A stretch of DNA of 64,000 nt from Bacillus cereus G9842 (GTDB lineage: Bacteria > Bacillota > Bacilli > Bacillales > Bacillaceae_G). The notes under the pieces were generated by a model. That model did not search any database and was not told where the DNA came from. It worked only from the letters and a program-made list of their open reading frames with translations. The stretch spans positions 4,254,001-4,318,000 of the forward strand of contig NC_011772.1 of NCBI RefSeq assembly GCF_000021305.1. The letters run 5' to 3'. A program made the translations under genes and the position numbers. This document shows positions 40,366-49,124 of this stretch, in pieces. Numbering within the stretch: position 1 is the first letter of the stretch; the number at the start of each line of letters is the position of its first letter.

Positions 40366-40392
40366 TGTAAATTTTTTGTTAACTTATGTAAA
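40366..40392 (-). promoter_or_regulatory. Pho box: three PhoP half-sites
   Basis: On the minus strand TTTACA (40392-40387), TTAACA (40382-40377) and TTTACA (40371-40366) lie in direct repeat with 4 and 5 bases between, i.e. one per helical turn. This matches the PhoP consensus TT(A/T/C)ACA and lies about 80 bases ahead of the alkaline phosphatase start. Confidence 0.82.
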
Positions 40393-40548
40393 TATCAGTT
40401 ATAATTTGTATAACTTTGTCTTTTCGTATCAACTATCCTGCCCTTTACAATTTAAATATAAACAAGTTGGATTTCATTTAACGTAAATCTCTTTTTTTAC
40501 ATTTTGACTCTATGTTTATGAAAATAAATAGAAATGCGGTGAGCCTTT

Positions 40549-41382
40549 ATGAAAATAGTAAAGCTAAATGAATCTTTTATTTTTGAATTACTTAATCTTT
40601 GCAAATCTGTTGGATGGTTACACGATGAAATTTTTATGAAAAAACAATTCGAAATGTATCTTTCTATCGGCACACTTGTAGGTTACATTCATGAAAACAA
40701 ACTCATTGCGACTGGAGGAGTATTTCCCTTTACAAGTAACTTCACTTCCATTGGTATGTTAATCGTTCACCCTAATTTTCAAGGACGCGGAATCGGGCGC
40801 ATGTTGCTAAATCATTGCTTGGAACAAATTCATCCAAAACAACCCATTGCACTTATTGCGACAAAAGCTGGCGAACCTCTATACACATCATGCGGATTTC
40901 AAACAGCAACAACGATTCATCGTTTTGAAAAGCAAACTATTAAGACGTACCCTTCTCACTTACAACAAGTACAAGAAGAAGACCTTATATCTCTTACTTC
41001 TCTCGATCAAATTGCAACTGGTATGAATCGTTCTCTACTTTACTCTTTGCTATTACCAAGGGCCGTACACTCTTTTAAAATTGAAAGAAATAACTGTATA
41101 GAAGCTTTTTCATTATGCATACGAAAGGGCAATATATTATGTATCAATCCACTTATCGCCAAGCAAGAAGAAGATTCTATTCAATTATTAAAAAAGATAT
41201 GTGAATGTTGGAATGGTATAGTACGAATTGATGTCCCACACTCACAATTTACATTTCGTCAATTTCTTCAAACAGAAAATTTCCAAGAAACGCTCCTTTC
41301 ACCTCTTATGATAAAAAATGGTAGCCAACTTCCTGGAAATCGTAATATGCTATTTGCTATGATAGATACAGCGTTATGTTAG
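40549..41382 (+). CDS. GNAT family N-acetyltransferase
   Basis: The 277-residue protein has a GNAT domain in its first ~130 residues with the acetyl-CoA loop FQGRGIGRMLLNH, and a second, weaker GNAT-like or SCP-type region to the end (about 150-277). Two-domain enzymes of this type (YitI-like) are common in Bacillus, and the substrate is unknown. It is 15 bases before the lipoprotein hydrolase gene and probably forms an operon with it. Confidence 0.85.
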   Translation: MKIVKLNESFIFELLNLCKSVGWLHDEIFMKKQFEMYLSIGTLVGYIHENKLIATGGVFPFTSNFTSIGMLIVHPNFQGRGIGRMLLNHCLEQIHPKQPIALIATKAGEPLYTSCGFQTATTIHRFEKQTIKTYPSHLQQVQEEDLISLTSLDQIATGMNRSLLYSLLLPRAVHSFKIERNNCIEAFSLCIRKGNILCINPLIAKQEEDSIQLLKKICECWNGIVRIDVPHSQFTFRQFLQTENFQETLLSPLMIKNGSQLPGNRNMLFAMIDTALC

Positions 41383-41397
41383 AAAGGAGACACCTAA

Positions 41398-42282
41398 TTG
41401 AAGCGATTTAGCTATTTTATGGTAGGTTGTCTTACTCTTACACTATTAGTAGGATGTAGTGCAGCAGAAAAGCCAGTAGAACAAGTAAAGCAAGTTAAAA
41501 ATACAATTACAGCGAAACTAGCTACCGAGGAAAAAATGGTAGAAATAGATGGTCAAACCATTTACTTTAAAAAGATTGGTAATGAAAAACCACCTTTACT
41601 TATGATTCATGGCTTTGGAGGGTCATCAGATGGTTTTCAAAAGATCTACTCCGATTTAGCAAAAGATCATACAATTATTTCTGTAGATGCTTTGGGATTC
41701 GGGCGCTCATCTAAGCCAATGGATTTTTATTATTCTTTTCCAACTCATGCAAATTTGTATTATAAATTAATGAAAAAACTAGGATATGATTCATTCGCAA
41801 TACTGGGGCATTCCATGGGGGGAGAAATTTCTCTAAATTTAACATATTTATATCCTGAAGCAGTTACTCACCTTATTTTAACTGATGCTACAGGTGGCCC
41901 TCATACATTCGTTAATAAACAAGGCTCACCAAAACCACAATTGTCGACTGATTTAAATGCCGTTTTTTCTATTACAGATTATGATGAGAGCAAAGTGAAA
42001 TTCAAACGTAATGATGAAGAACATTATAACAAAATGAAACTATGGCCTAGACGTCTTAAAATTAATGCGAATGAAATGAAACAGCCAACTTTAATTATAT
42101 GGGGCAGAAATGATAGTAGCGTTTCTTGGAAAGAAGGAGAAACGTATCATCAATTCTTAAAAAATAGCACTTTACATATTATTGAAAAAGGTTATCATGC
42201 ACCATTTCGCCAAGAACCACAAGAATTTGTCGGGTATGTACAAGACTTCTTTAAGAACAATCCGATCAAAATTGAAAAATAA
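41398..42282 (+). CDS. Alpha/beta hydrolase lipoprotein
   Basis: The 294-residue protein begins with a lipoprotein signal (lipobox LLVGC, C20), followed by an alpha/beta hydrolase: oxyanion HGFGG at about 71, nucleophile S139 in GHSMGGE, acid in WGRNDSS (about 244), and His in KGYHAPF (about 272). It is therefore a membrane-tethered outer-face esterase or lipase-like enzyme. The start is TTG at 41398 after AAAGGAG. The substrate cannot be predicted. Confidence 0.88.
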   Translation: MKRFSYFMVGCLTLTLLVGCSAAEKPVEQVKQVKNTITAKLATEEKMVEIDGQTIYFKKIGNEKPPLLMIHGFGGSSDGFQKIYSDLAKDHTIISVDALGFGRSSKPMDFYYSFPTHANLYYKLMKKLGYDSFAILGHSMGGEISLNLTYLYPEAVTHLILTDATGGPHTFVNKQGSPKPQLSTDLNAVFSITDYDESKVKFKRNDEEHYNKMKLWPRRLKINANEMKQPTLIIWGRNDSSVSWKEGETYHQFLKNSTLHIIEKGYHAPFRQEPQEFVGYVQDFFKNNPIKIEK

Positions 42283-42289
42283 CATAAAC

Positions 42290-42318
42290 GGGTATCTCAT
42301 TGTGAGATACCCATTTTC
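42290..42318. terminator. Hairpin between convergent hydrolase and DoxX genes
   Basis: A 10 bp perfect stem GGGTATCTCA/TGAGATACCC (42290-42299, 42303-42312) with short T-rich tails on both strands. Confidence 0.7.
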
Positions 42319-42323
42319 ATATA

Positions 42324-42824
42324 TTAAGCAGCTTGCTTTTGGCGTTTTTGAGTTTTTGATCCTAATACTTTCGGGATAACGAAGCCATCCATTCCAAATT
42401 TCCCAGCGTTCATACCGGCAACAAGAACAAACATAGATAAGATAACCATCTCAGGATTCACACCAATTGACCCACTAAACATATAGGAAAAGTTCATTAC
42501 AAGACCAAAAAAGACCGCTGTTTTTGTTAAACAGCCTACAATTAAACCAATTCCGACTAAAATTTCTCCCCATGTTACAAGCGTATTAAACAAATCTACA
42601 TTTGGAATTGCAAACTCTTGTAAGAATGATGCCCACCAAGATTGAACAGCCGGTTGTGCGCCTTTAGATTTTTCAATTGCGCCTTGCAAATAACCTGTTG
42701 CATCGAATCCTTTTCCTTGTAGTTTACCGATTCCAGCCATTAACCATGTGTAACCAAGATATACTCGAATTACTGCTAATGCAAAAGAAACTGCTTTGTT
42801 TTCTCTTAAAAATTGAATAACCAT
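42324..42824 (-). CDS. DoxX family membrane protein
   Basis: The 166-residue protein has four membrane helices of the DoxX/TQO-small-subunit type (LAVIRVYLGYTWLMAGIGKLQ; LVTWGEILVGIGLIVGCL; FFGLVMNFSYMFSGS; MVILSMFVLVAGMNAGKFG). Relatives take part in thiosulfate:quinone electron transfer or redox stress responses. The ATG follows AGGAGGAAGAT. Direct repeats TTAGTTAC flank its probable promoter. It is a single-gene unit. Confidence 0.85.
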   Translation of the reverse strand: MVIQFLRENKAVSFALAVIRVYLGYTWLMAGIGKLQGKGFDATGYLQGAIEKSKGAQPAVQSWWASFLQEFAIPNVDLFNTLVTWGEILVGIGLIVGCLTKTAVFFGLVMNFSYMFSGSIGVNPEMVILSMFVLVAGMNAGKFGMDGFVIPKVLGSKTQKRQKQAA

Positions 42825-42850
42825 ATCTTCCTCCTAAAGTTGTAATTAAG

Positions 42851-42882
42851 TTAGTTACATTTAATATAATAACATTAGTTAC
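42851..42882 (-). promoter_or_regulatory. Possible operator ahead of the DoxX gene
   Basis: Two identical 8-mers TTAGTTAC at 42851-42858 and 42875-42882, 24 bases apart, enclose an AT-rich stretch (TTATTATATT on the minus strand) that looks like a -10 region. A regulator could bind here. Confidence 0.35.
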
Positions 42883-42998
42883 TTATTTTTCAAACGTTAA
42901 TTATGAATAATTCATGACATATGTATGAAACATTAAAAACTAACGTTTATATAGTAACTTTTATTACCTGTAAAAACTTGAACATATCATACCACAGG

Positions 42999-43013
42999 TG
43001 ATAATCATTTTCA
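42999..43013. promoter_or_regulatory. Fur-box-like sequence
   Basis: TGATAATCATTTTCA matches the 7-1-7 Fur consensus (TGATAATnATTATCA) in 14 of 15 positions. It is about 175 bases upstream of the DoxX gene and just after the broken CHAT-like gene; its target is uncertain. Confidence 0.45.
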
Positions 43014-43046
43014 TTGAAAAAAATGTAAAAAAATTGTGAGTTAAAT

Positions 43047-43087
43047 GTGAAACACGTTTATTCGAATATAGAATAAACGTGTTTCAC
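43047..43087. repeat. Perfect 17 bp inverted repeat after the broken CHAT-like gene
   Basis: The arms GTGAAACACGTTTATTC (43047-43063) and GAATAAACGTGTTTCAC (43071-43087) enclose a 7-base loop. The minus-strand tail (ATTTAAC) is poor for a terminator, but the stem is strong and sits 1 base from the stop codon. Confidence 0.75.
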
Positions 43088-43088
43088 A

Positions 43089-43432
43089 CTAATTATAGAA
43101 TCGAAATGTATGTGTCTCCTCATCAATTAAACTCGATTCTTGAAACGCTTCTTCTAACGTTTTCCCATGGTTAATAACCCCATAAAATAAGCGTATAGTA
43201 AACATAAGTGCTGCATTTCCATCTACATAATTAATCGATCCAATATATGATTTCGCACCACTATGTAAAAAAGATTTTGGTACCCTAACGTGCACCCGCT
43301 ATTTACAATATGTGTATTATGCAATTTTGCATATTTATAAATTTCTGCTGCACCAAAATATTCAAGAGATGCTCGGATTGATTGCGCCTCTAAATCCGAA
43401 TTAAAACCAATTACTAATGCAATATTCAACAT
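43089..43432 (-). pseudogene. Frameshifted CHAT/caspase-like protein, C-terminal core
   Basis: Two overlapping frames on the minus strand form one protein of about 113 residues. The first (43432 to about 43290) gives LEAQSIRASLEYFGAAEIY and HIVNSGCTLG; the second, one frame over (about 43290 to 43089), gives RVPKSFLHSGAKSYIGSINY, ALMFTIRLFYGVINHGKTLEEA. The joined order matches the end of CHAT or caspase-like proteases (an SxC-xG motif, then a VPxxFLxAGAxxxIGS helix), with Cys retained but the usual upstream His-Gly not visible. A one-base indel near 43285-43295 breaks it. It starts 18 bases after the histidine phosphatase gene. Confidence 0.6.
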
Positions 43433-43449
43433 ACAACCCCATCCTATAA

Positions 43450-44052
43450 TCAGCCCTTATCAATCAGACTTTTATGGGATAAATCCATTTCATATATACC
43501 TGTTTCTTTCAAAAAATCTGATCTAGTTAAAACAACTTTCTGTAAATATTGTCTATATGCTGTAATTGTTCCATCATGAGATACAATGCAAATTCTTTCA
43601 GCACCCAGTCCATAACACCAAAGAAGAAATTCATCTACTATTTGCTGAAAACTATTCTCTGAAATAGTGTTTATACCTTCCTTCCATAACTGATTATTTG
43701 AGCTTTTCTCTATCGAAAAATGTGGAAATAACTTTTTTATCATATCCTGATCTACTATGCGATCGCATGGTAATGTTTTCGCGCCTTCTCGATAAGGAAA
43801 AATACACGGAGATACATATGGATGAACGATTTTTTGACAACTACATTTCGCACTCCATATTGTCGCTGTTTGCAAAGTTCGAAGTGTAGGGCTAACAATT
43901 AATATATCTGTTTCTTGTAATGATACATCACGTTGAAGTAATTTAGCTTGAGCCCTTCCTACTCTCGTCAATGGTGGATCCAACACTTGCAAACTTTCCG
44001 GTAAATCCGTTGTATGTTCACCTTCACCATGCCGAACAAAAACAAGTTTCAT
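43450..44052 (-). CDS. Histidine phosphatase superfamily protein
   Basis: The 200-residue phosphatase/mutase-fold protein has the catalytic RHGEG motif at residues 7-11, a second region around TRVGRAQAKLLQ, and the partner His in IVSHDGTITAY near residue 160. Members dephosphorylate sugars, proteins or small metabolites; the substrate is not clear. It appears to be co-transcribed with the broken CHAT-like gene 18 bases downstream. Confidence 0.88.
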   Translation of the reverse strand: MKLVFVRHGEGEHTTDLPESLQVLDPPLTRVGRAQAKLLQRDVSLQETDILIVSPTLRTLQTATIWSAKCSCQKIVHPYVSPCIFPYREGAKTLPCDRIVDQDMIKKLFPHFSIEKSSNNQLWKEGINTISENSFQQIVDEFLLWCYGLGAERICIVSHDGTITAYRQYLQKVVLTRSDFLKETGIYEMDLSHKSLIDKG

Positions 44053-44172
44053 ATTCAGCCTCCTCTTACTATAAAATCCTCACACATATTTCTTCCCTAT
44101 TGCATTCTTTATTCCTGCTGTATGAAAACCAATATGTAAAACACTTTTTACACTGAAAGGAGAATTACATAT

Positions 44173-44511
44173 ATGAAATGGATAATTGTCTTTATTGGAA
44201 TGATTGTATGGGGATATATAAACGGCTTCTTTAGTAGTGATAAAACTGCTAATCCTTGGATTGCAGATGATGAACGTGAAACAAAAATTAAACAAAAAGC
44301 AATTACGGCAAGCTGGTCCGGTGTTTTTATGTTTTGTACCATTAGCCTCTTAAATAAATGGTTAGGTTTAAGCACAAACGATAAATCACCGTACTTACCA
44401 GACCCTATCGCAGCTTTTTTAAAAGAAAATGTAGAGATACAAGTTTTACTCATGCTATTTGTTATGTATGGAATATTTTACTTACATTATCGAAGAAAAT
44501 TAAGTGCCTAA
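44173..44511 (+). CDS. Small integral membrane protein, unknown
   Basis: The 112-residue protein has three likely membrane helices (about 1-21, 46-65, 88-106) with a polar loop (SSDKTANPWIADDERETKIK). No family is recognised with confidence. The ATG follows CTGAAAGGAG. The DUF4023 gene lies 69 bases downstream on the same strand and may share its message. Confidence 0.75.
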   Translation: MKWIIVFIGMIVWGYINGFFSSDKTANPWIADDERETKIKQKAITASWSGVFMFCTISLLNKWLGLSTNDKSPYLPDPIAAFLKENVEIQVLLMLFVMYGIFYLHYRRKLSA

Positions 44512-44580
44512 TTTCTAACTCATGATTATCCTCCTAAATGGTTATAGTAATCATGACAAAATGAAAGGAGAGATATAAAC

Positions 44581-44703
44581 ATGAGTAACTCGAATGAATT
44601 TTTAGATACACTACATGAAAAACAAGCAAAAGATGAACAAAATAGAAAGCGACAAGGGAACGGAAACCCAGCGAAAAAAAAGCCAAATAAAACACATAAA
44701 TAA
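44581..44703 (+). CDS. DUF4023 family small protein
   Basis: A 40-residue, highly charged protein: an N-terminal helix (SNEFLDTLHEKQAKDEQNRK) followed by RQGNGNPAKKKPNKTHK. It fits the DUF4023 family of Bacillus by length and by the xxFLDxLHExQxKDExNRKRQGxGNP pattern. The start has a strong GAAAGGAGA site eight bases away and a terminator follows. Function unknown. Confidence 0.8.
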   Translation: MSNSNEFLDTLHEKQAKDEQNRKRQGNGNPAKKKPNKTHK

Positions 44704-44708
44704 CAATA

Positions 44709-44748
44709 AAAAACTGCCTAAAATGATTTTTTAGGCAGTTTTTTTATT
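44709..44748. terminator. Bidirectional terminator after the DUF4023 gene
   Basis: A 13 bp AAACTGCCTAAAA stem (44711-44723) pairing with 44728-44741, followed by TTTTTTT; it also ends the minus-strand TolB-like gene. Confidence 0.88.
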
Positions 44749-44749
44749 G

Positions 44750-45982
44750 TTATTTCACCGAGATAACATTTCCCCAATTCCATTTCTCATAATACCACGC
44801 TGGTACATCTATATTTTCAATCCACTTCTTTTCCTGTTTCCCATCTTTATGAGCAAGCCATACATCCGCTTTCTTACGGTCTGAACGTATCCAAATTAAT
44901 TGATTACTCTTCTTCATGAAGATCGGGTGGTAATCCCCTTGCTTGTTCGTTTTCTTTGTGATTTGATGCTGTGCATTACTTGTACTATCGACCTCATATA
45001 AAGATGGTAGTGGCCTTTTTTCTGGTGGAGTTTCTATTCCTGCCTCTTTTGCTCGTGAAACGATAATTACTCTATCGTTCTTCCATACAAAATCCCAATC
45101 AACATATCCTTTCGGCGTAAATATGTTCTGCTGAAGTGCTGGCAATTCCTTTACTTTTAAATGTTTATTTTCTAATGCCACTCTTCCGCTCCCTTCAATA
45201 TAAGCTAATATATTTTTTGATGGTGACCATTGAAACCATTGTTCGTTTAATAACATTTGATCTACTTTTTCAAACCGACTTCCATCTGCTCGAACTAAGC
45301 AAAGCGTATTACTATCAGCTGACCATGAAGCTGTCGGTACTGCTAAAAATGAAATCCACTTTTGATCTGGTGACCACTTAAAGCCACTTGCTACTAGCGC
45401 TAGAAAATCATCATGTTCATTTGGCAATGCATACAAATGCTTCATTTTGTGAGGATTCATATGTGCATCTTTTTGCACTTCATATAGCTGAGCCCCTGTC
45501 CATCCTGTTGGAAGTAAGTTCGCTTCAGAGGATACAAGAAAGTTCTTTCCATCGGGGTACCATGCATAATCCCCTACACCAGCCGATACATTTTCAAAAT
45601 CTGCATTCTTTTTTTCTACATCAAATGTATTTAATGTACCTGTAAATATAAATGCAATTATATTTTCTGTTGGTGACCATTGATAATTCGATGCTTCTGA
45701 GTGAAACGGCGTAACTTTTTTTCCATCTTTCAGCCGATATAACTCAAGAATACTTTGTTTCTTCCCTTTTACATATGCTAGCCACTCCCCGTCATATGAC
45801 CACTTCGGCCCTGTTATGTACTCTCCTTTTGTAATCTGTATTTCTTTCCCATCAACTTTAATCCAAAGGTTATGATGACGAATAAAAGCAACTTTCACAC
45901 TATTATTTTCTGCACTAGTAATAGTGATAGAACATAAAAACATAAACAACACTACACTACCACTTACCATTAGCCTTTTCAT
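44750..45982 (-). CDS. Secreted beta-propeller (TolB-like) protein
   Basis: The 410-residue protein has a signal peptide (about 1-24) and a TolB/WD40-like beta-propeller: repeated W-S-x-D/P motifs (PKWSYDGEWLAYV, YQWSPTENIIAFI, YAWYPDGKNFLVS, FKWSPDQKWISFL, ASWSADSNTLCLV, FQWSPSKNILAYI) spaced about 45-55 residues apart. Its role in a Gram-positive cell wall is unknown; the TolB name reflects fold only. It lies alone, convergent to the DUF4023 gene and divergent from the subtilase. Confidence 0.82.
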   Translation of the reverse strand: MKRLMVSGSVVLFMFLCSITITSAENNSVKVAFIRHHNLWIKVDGKEIQITKGEYITGPKWSYDGEWLAYVKGKKQSILELYRLKDGKKVTPFHSEASNYQWSPTENIIAFIFTGTLNTFDVEKKNADFENVSAGVGDYAWYPDGKNFLVSSEANLLPTGWTGAQLYEVQKDAHMNPHKMKHLYALPNEHDDFLALVASGFKWSPDQKWISFLAVPTASWSADSNTLCLVRADGSRFEKVDQMLLNEQWFQWSPSKNILAYIEGSGRVALENKHLKVKELPALQQNIFTPKGYVDWDFVWKNDRVIIVSRAKEAGIETPPEKRPLPSLYEVDSTSNAQHQITKKTNKQGDYHPIFMKKSNQLIWIRSDRKKADVWLAHKDGKQEKKWIENIDVPAWYYEKWNWGNVISVK

Positions 45983-46046
45983 ACCATCACTCCATTTCCC
46001 TCATAGCATTCCTCACTTTCTCCCTACAATATGTGAAAAATATCGA

Positions 46047-46116
46047 TTCGACATAATCAGAAAAAATTTCCCAAGAAATTTCCAATCCATAGAGGATTGG
46101 TATGAATTATGTCGAA
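46047..46116. promoter_or_regulatory. Nested inverted repeat upstream of the subtilase gene
   Basis: The outer arms TTCGACATAAT (46047-46057) and ATTATGTCGAA (46106-46116) are perfect. Inside is CCAATCC (46082-46088)/GGATTGG (46094-46100). Between them the phrase GAAATTTCC-like is repeated (AAATTTCCC, AAATTTCC). It ends about 93 bases before the start codon and could be a 5' leader structure or operator. Confidence 0.6.
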
Positions 46117-46209
46117 AGTATAGTTTAGCTAACATTTATATTTATAATTTCCAAATTAAATGTAAGATTTTATTTCTGAATATTAGCACTTTTATTAGGG
46201 GGAGTATCA

Positions 46210-48963
46210 ATGAAAAAAACTACATCTACACTATTAAGCATGGCGCTTGTCTTTTCTAGTTTTGGAGCTTTAAGCGCTCATGCTGAATCACTACAAAAGG
46301 AGAAGCAATTTAGTCCACAATTAAAAACAACGATTGAACAGTGGGGAGAACATAAAATCGCTCAAAATGTTGAAACGAAAACAACAAAAGAAATATCAGT
46401 AATTGTAGAATTACAACATGCACCTCTCGCTGCTCAAACTAATATTCAGCATGCTCCAGATTTACAAAATAGTAATGCGCAGTCTTATCATGCTGAGCTA
46501 AAAAAAGCACAAGAAGATACGACTAAGAAAATAAAAGAAAAAGCACCTGGTGCAAAAATTAAAGAAGTGTATAATACGTTATTTTCTGGATTCTCTATTT
46601 CAGTTCCTGGAGATCAAATTACCTCTCTTGCCTCTTTACCTGAAGTAAAAGCAGTCTATCCGAACTTAACATATAAATTGCATGAAACATCAAAAAGTGC
46701 TACTAACGAAGAAGCACCAAATACCGGTGGACTGACAATTGGTGCACCTGAAGCGTGGAATTTAAAAGATCCATCTGGCAAACCGCTTGATGGAAAAGGC
46801 ATGAAAGTAGCCATTATCGATTCTGGCGTAGACTATACACACCCTGACTTAAAGGCAAATTATATCGGTGGATATGACACGGTTGATGAAGATAACGATC
46901 CAATGGATGGTAACGTACATGGTACTCATGTAGCTGGAATTATTGCAGGTAATGGAAAAATTAAAGGCGTTGCTCCAAACGCTTCTATTCTAGCCTATCG
47001 TGTAATGAATGACGGTGGAACTGGTACAACAGATGATATTATCCAAGGAATTGAGCGAGCAATTCAAGATGGTGCGGATGTGTTAAACCTCTCCCTTGGG
47101 CAGGATTTAAATGTACCTGATCAGCCTGTAACATTAACGTTAGAACGAGCAGCGAAACTTGGTGTTACTGCTGTCGTTTCAAATGGAAATGACGGACCAA
47201 AACCTTGGTCTGTTGATGCTCCCGGTAACGCAAGTAGTGTCATTTCTGTTGGAGCATCTACGGTTTCTATCCCGTTTCCAACATTTCAAGTAACTGGTTC
47301 CAGCAAAACATATCAAGGGTTACCATTATCAAAATCCGATTTTCCAATAGGAAATGATTCTCCTCTTGTATATGTTGGTTATGGCAATCCAAGTGATTAT
47401 GCAAAACAAGATGTGAAAGGGAAATTCGCACTTATTTTACAAGGTACTTCTAGTACATTAGTAAAAGCAGAACAAGCGAAGCAAGCTGGTGCACTTGGTG
47501 TGTTATTAATCTCTAGCGAAAAAGAAATTAATATGATGCCGGAATATTTTTCACGTGAACATCTAGCTGTCCCAGTAATGCAATTATCAAATACAAATGG
47601 GGAAGAATTAAAAACTTTAATTACAAAACGAAAGAAAAATATAAAAATTGGACAACCAAAGCAAACAGAACTTATCGGTAACTTTAGTTCAAGAGGACCA
47701 TCACAAGGAAGTTGGCTAATAAAGCCTGATGTTGTTGCACCTGGAGTACAAATTACTAGTACAGTACCGCGAGGCGGCTATGAATCGCATAACGGAACAA
47801 GTATGGCTGCTCCGCAAGTAGCTGGAGCGGTTGCCCTCTTGCGTCAAATGCATCCTGATTGGACGACAGAACAATTGAAAGCGGCTCTTGCTAACAATGC
47901 AAAAACATTACATGATGTCAATGAAAATACATACCCTGTTATGGCACAAGGATCAGGTTTAATTAACATTCCGAAAGCAGCTCAAACAAATGTATTAGTA
48001 AAACCTAACAATGTCAGCTTTGGTCTTATTAAGCCAAATAGCGGAAAAGTAAAACTGACGCAAAATGTTACATTACAAAACCTTTCTAGTAAAAAGAAAA
48101 GTTTTTCACCTCGTGTGGAGTTACTAGATGCAAACACAAACACAAAAGTAAAAGCTTCTGTCCCTTCATCGATTAGCATTCAACCGAATAGTAGTACCGA
48201 AAAACCATTTACTATCACTGTAGATAGCTCACTACCACAAGGTGTGTATACTGGAAATGTATATGTAAAAGAACAAGGGGCAAAAGAAGAAATTCGAATT
48301 CCATTCACATTTAGTATCGAGCCTAAAGATTATAAACGTATCGATGGACTTGAAATTATTAATTCTACTTTTAGCCCAAATGGCGACCACGTACTAGATG
48401 ATAATCTCATCAACTACTATTTAGTTGCGCCTGTGGATGATGTAACATTGCATGCAAATTTAGTTACGAAAGAACGTGTAACGTATCAAGGGATTATCCA
48501 TCAAGCTAAAAATGCAACTCCTGGATACAAACCTTTCAAATGGAATGGTACAAAAGCAGATGGCACTCCTTTAGCTGACGGGCTATATCAAATCGAAGCA
48601 GTTGCTTCTAATTCTGGCGGAGAAACAAAACAAACAGCTGCTGTATTTCTTGATCGAACTGCACCTAAGTTAACATACGAAGTTGACCAAGAAAATCTCG
48701 TAATTAGAGGAAAAGTTGATGATATTCTACTAGATTGGATGTCAGAATCTGGTTGGATAGCACCTGGTATTCCAGTGAGAATGCAATATGAAATTAACGG
48801 AAATGGTGTATGGGACCAGGCATTCCTGAACCCTTGGGAGAAAAGCTATGACATTTATTTCGACCGTACTCAATTACAAGAAGGAAAAAATACTATTCAC
48901 ATTGTAGCAACTGATGCAGCTGGCAATACCTCTAATTTAACTGTTAATTTAGAAGTGAAATAA
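46210..48963 (+). CDS. Secreted S8 serine protease (Vpr-like subtilase)
   Basis: The 917-residue protease has a signal peptide (about 1-25), an I9 propeptide (about 60-155), and a subtilisin domain with D204, H237 and S531 in the usual motifs (IIDSGVDY, HGTHVAGI, NGTSMAAP). A PA domain interrupts it (about 370-460). C-terminal Ig-like domains (about 590-700; 710-820 with SPNGDHVLDD and DGLYQIEA) precede a last ~95-residue domain. The plan is that of Vpr. The AGGGGGAG ribosome site is good. The TAA stop overlaps the ATAAA end of a bcr1 repeat. Confidence 0.94.
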   Translation: MKKTTSTLLSMALVFSSFGALSAHAESLQKEKQFSPQLKTTIEQWGEHKIAQNVETKTTKEISVIVELQHAPLAAQTNIQHAPDLQNSNAQSYHAELKKAQEDTTKKIKEKAPGAKIKEVYNTLFSGFSISVPGDQITSLASLPEVKAVYPNLTYKLHETSKSATNEEAPNTGGLTIGAPEAWNLKDPSGKPLDGKGMKVAIIDSGVDYTHPDLKANYIGGYDTVDEDNDPMDGNVHGTHVAGIIAGNGKIKGVAPNASILAYRVMNDGGTGTTDDIIQGIERAIQDGADVLNLSLGQDLNVPDQPVTLTLERAAKLGVTAVVSNGNDGPKPWSVDAPGNASSVISVGASTVSIPFPTFQVTGSSKTYQGLPLSKSDFPIGNDSPLVYVGYGNPSDYAKQDVKGKFALILQGTSSTLVKAEQAKQAGALGVLLISSEKEINMMPEYFSREHLAVPVMQLSNTNGEELKTLITKRKKNIKIGQPKQTELIGNFSSRGPSQGSWLIKPDVVAPGVQITSTVPRGGYESHNGTSMAAPQVAGAVALLRQMHPDWTTEQLKAALANNAKTLHDVNENTYPVMAQGSGLINIPKAAQTNVLVKPNNVSFGLIKPNSGKVKLTQNVTLQNLSSKKKSFSPRVELLDANTNTKVKASVPSSISIQPNSSTEKPFTITVDSSLPQGVYTGNVYVKEQGAKEEIRIPFTFSIEPKDYKRIDGLEIINSTFSPNGDHVLDDNLINYYLVAPVDDVTLHANLVTKERVTYQGIIHQAKNATPGYKPFKWNGTKADGTPLADGLYQIEAVASNSGGETKQTAAVFLDRTAPKLTYEVDQENLVIRGKVDDILLDWMSESGWIAPGIPVRMQYEINGNGVWDQAFLNPWEKSYDIYFDRTQLQEGKNTIHIVATDAAGNTSNLTVNLEVK

Positions 48964-49115
48964 AGTGAAACTTTAATCAGTAGAGATTTCGTTCATCCCC
49001 ACTGATTATTACCCTTCACCAATCGGGAGTTACGGGCAGTTAATCTCCCATCTCACTTCTTTGCTCCAACCGAATTTTGAGGTAGGAATTTTACTGCTCA
49101 TTAACACGGGATAAA
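48960..49115 (+). repeat. bcr1-type repeat, copy 2
   Basis: A 156 bp element from ATAAAGTGAAACTTTAATCAG to ACGGGATAAA, with ATAAA at 48960-48964 and 49111-49115. It has the same block order as the copies at 26006 and 55552. The left ATAAA overlaps the subtilase stop codon, and the phhA promoter starts 10 bases past the right end. Confidence 0.9.
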
Positions 49116-49124
49116 AAATTTTTG

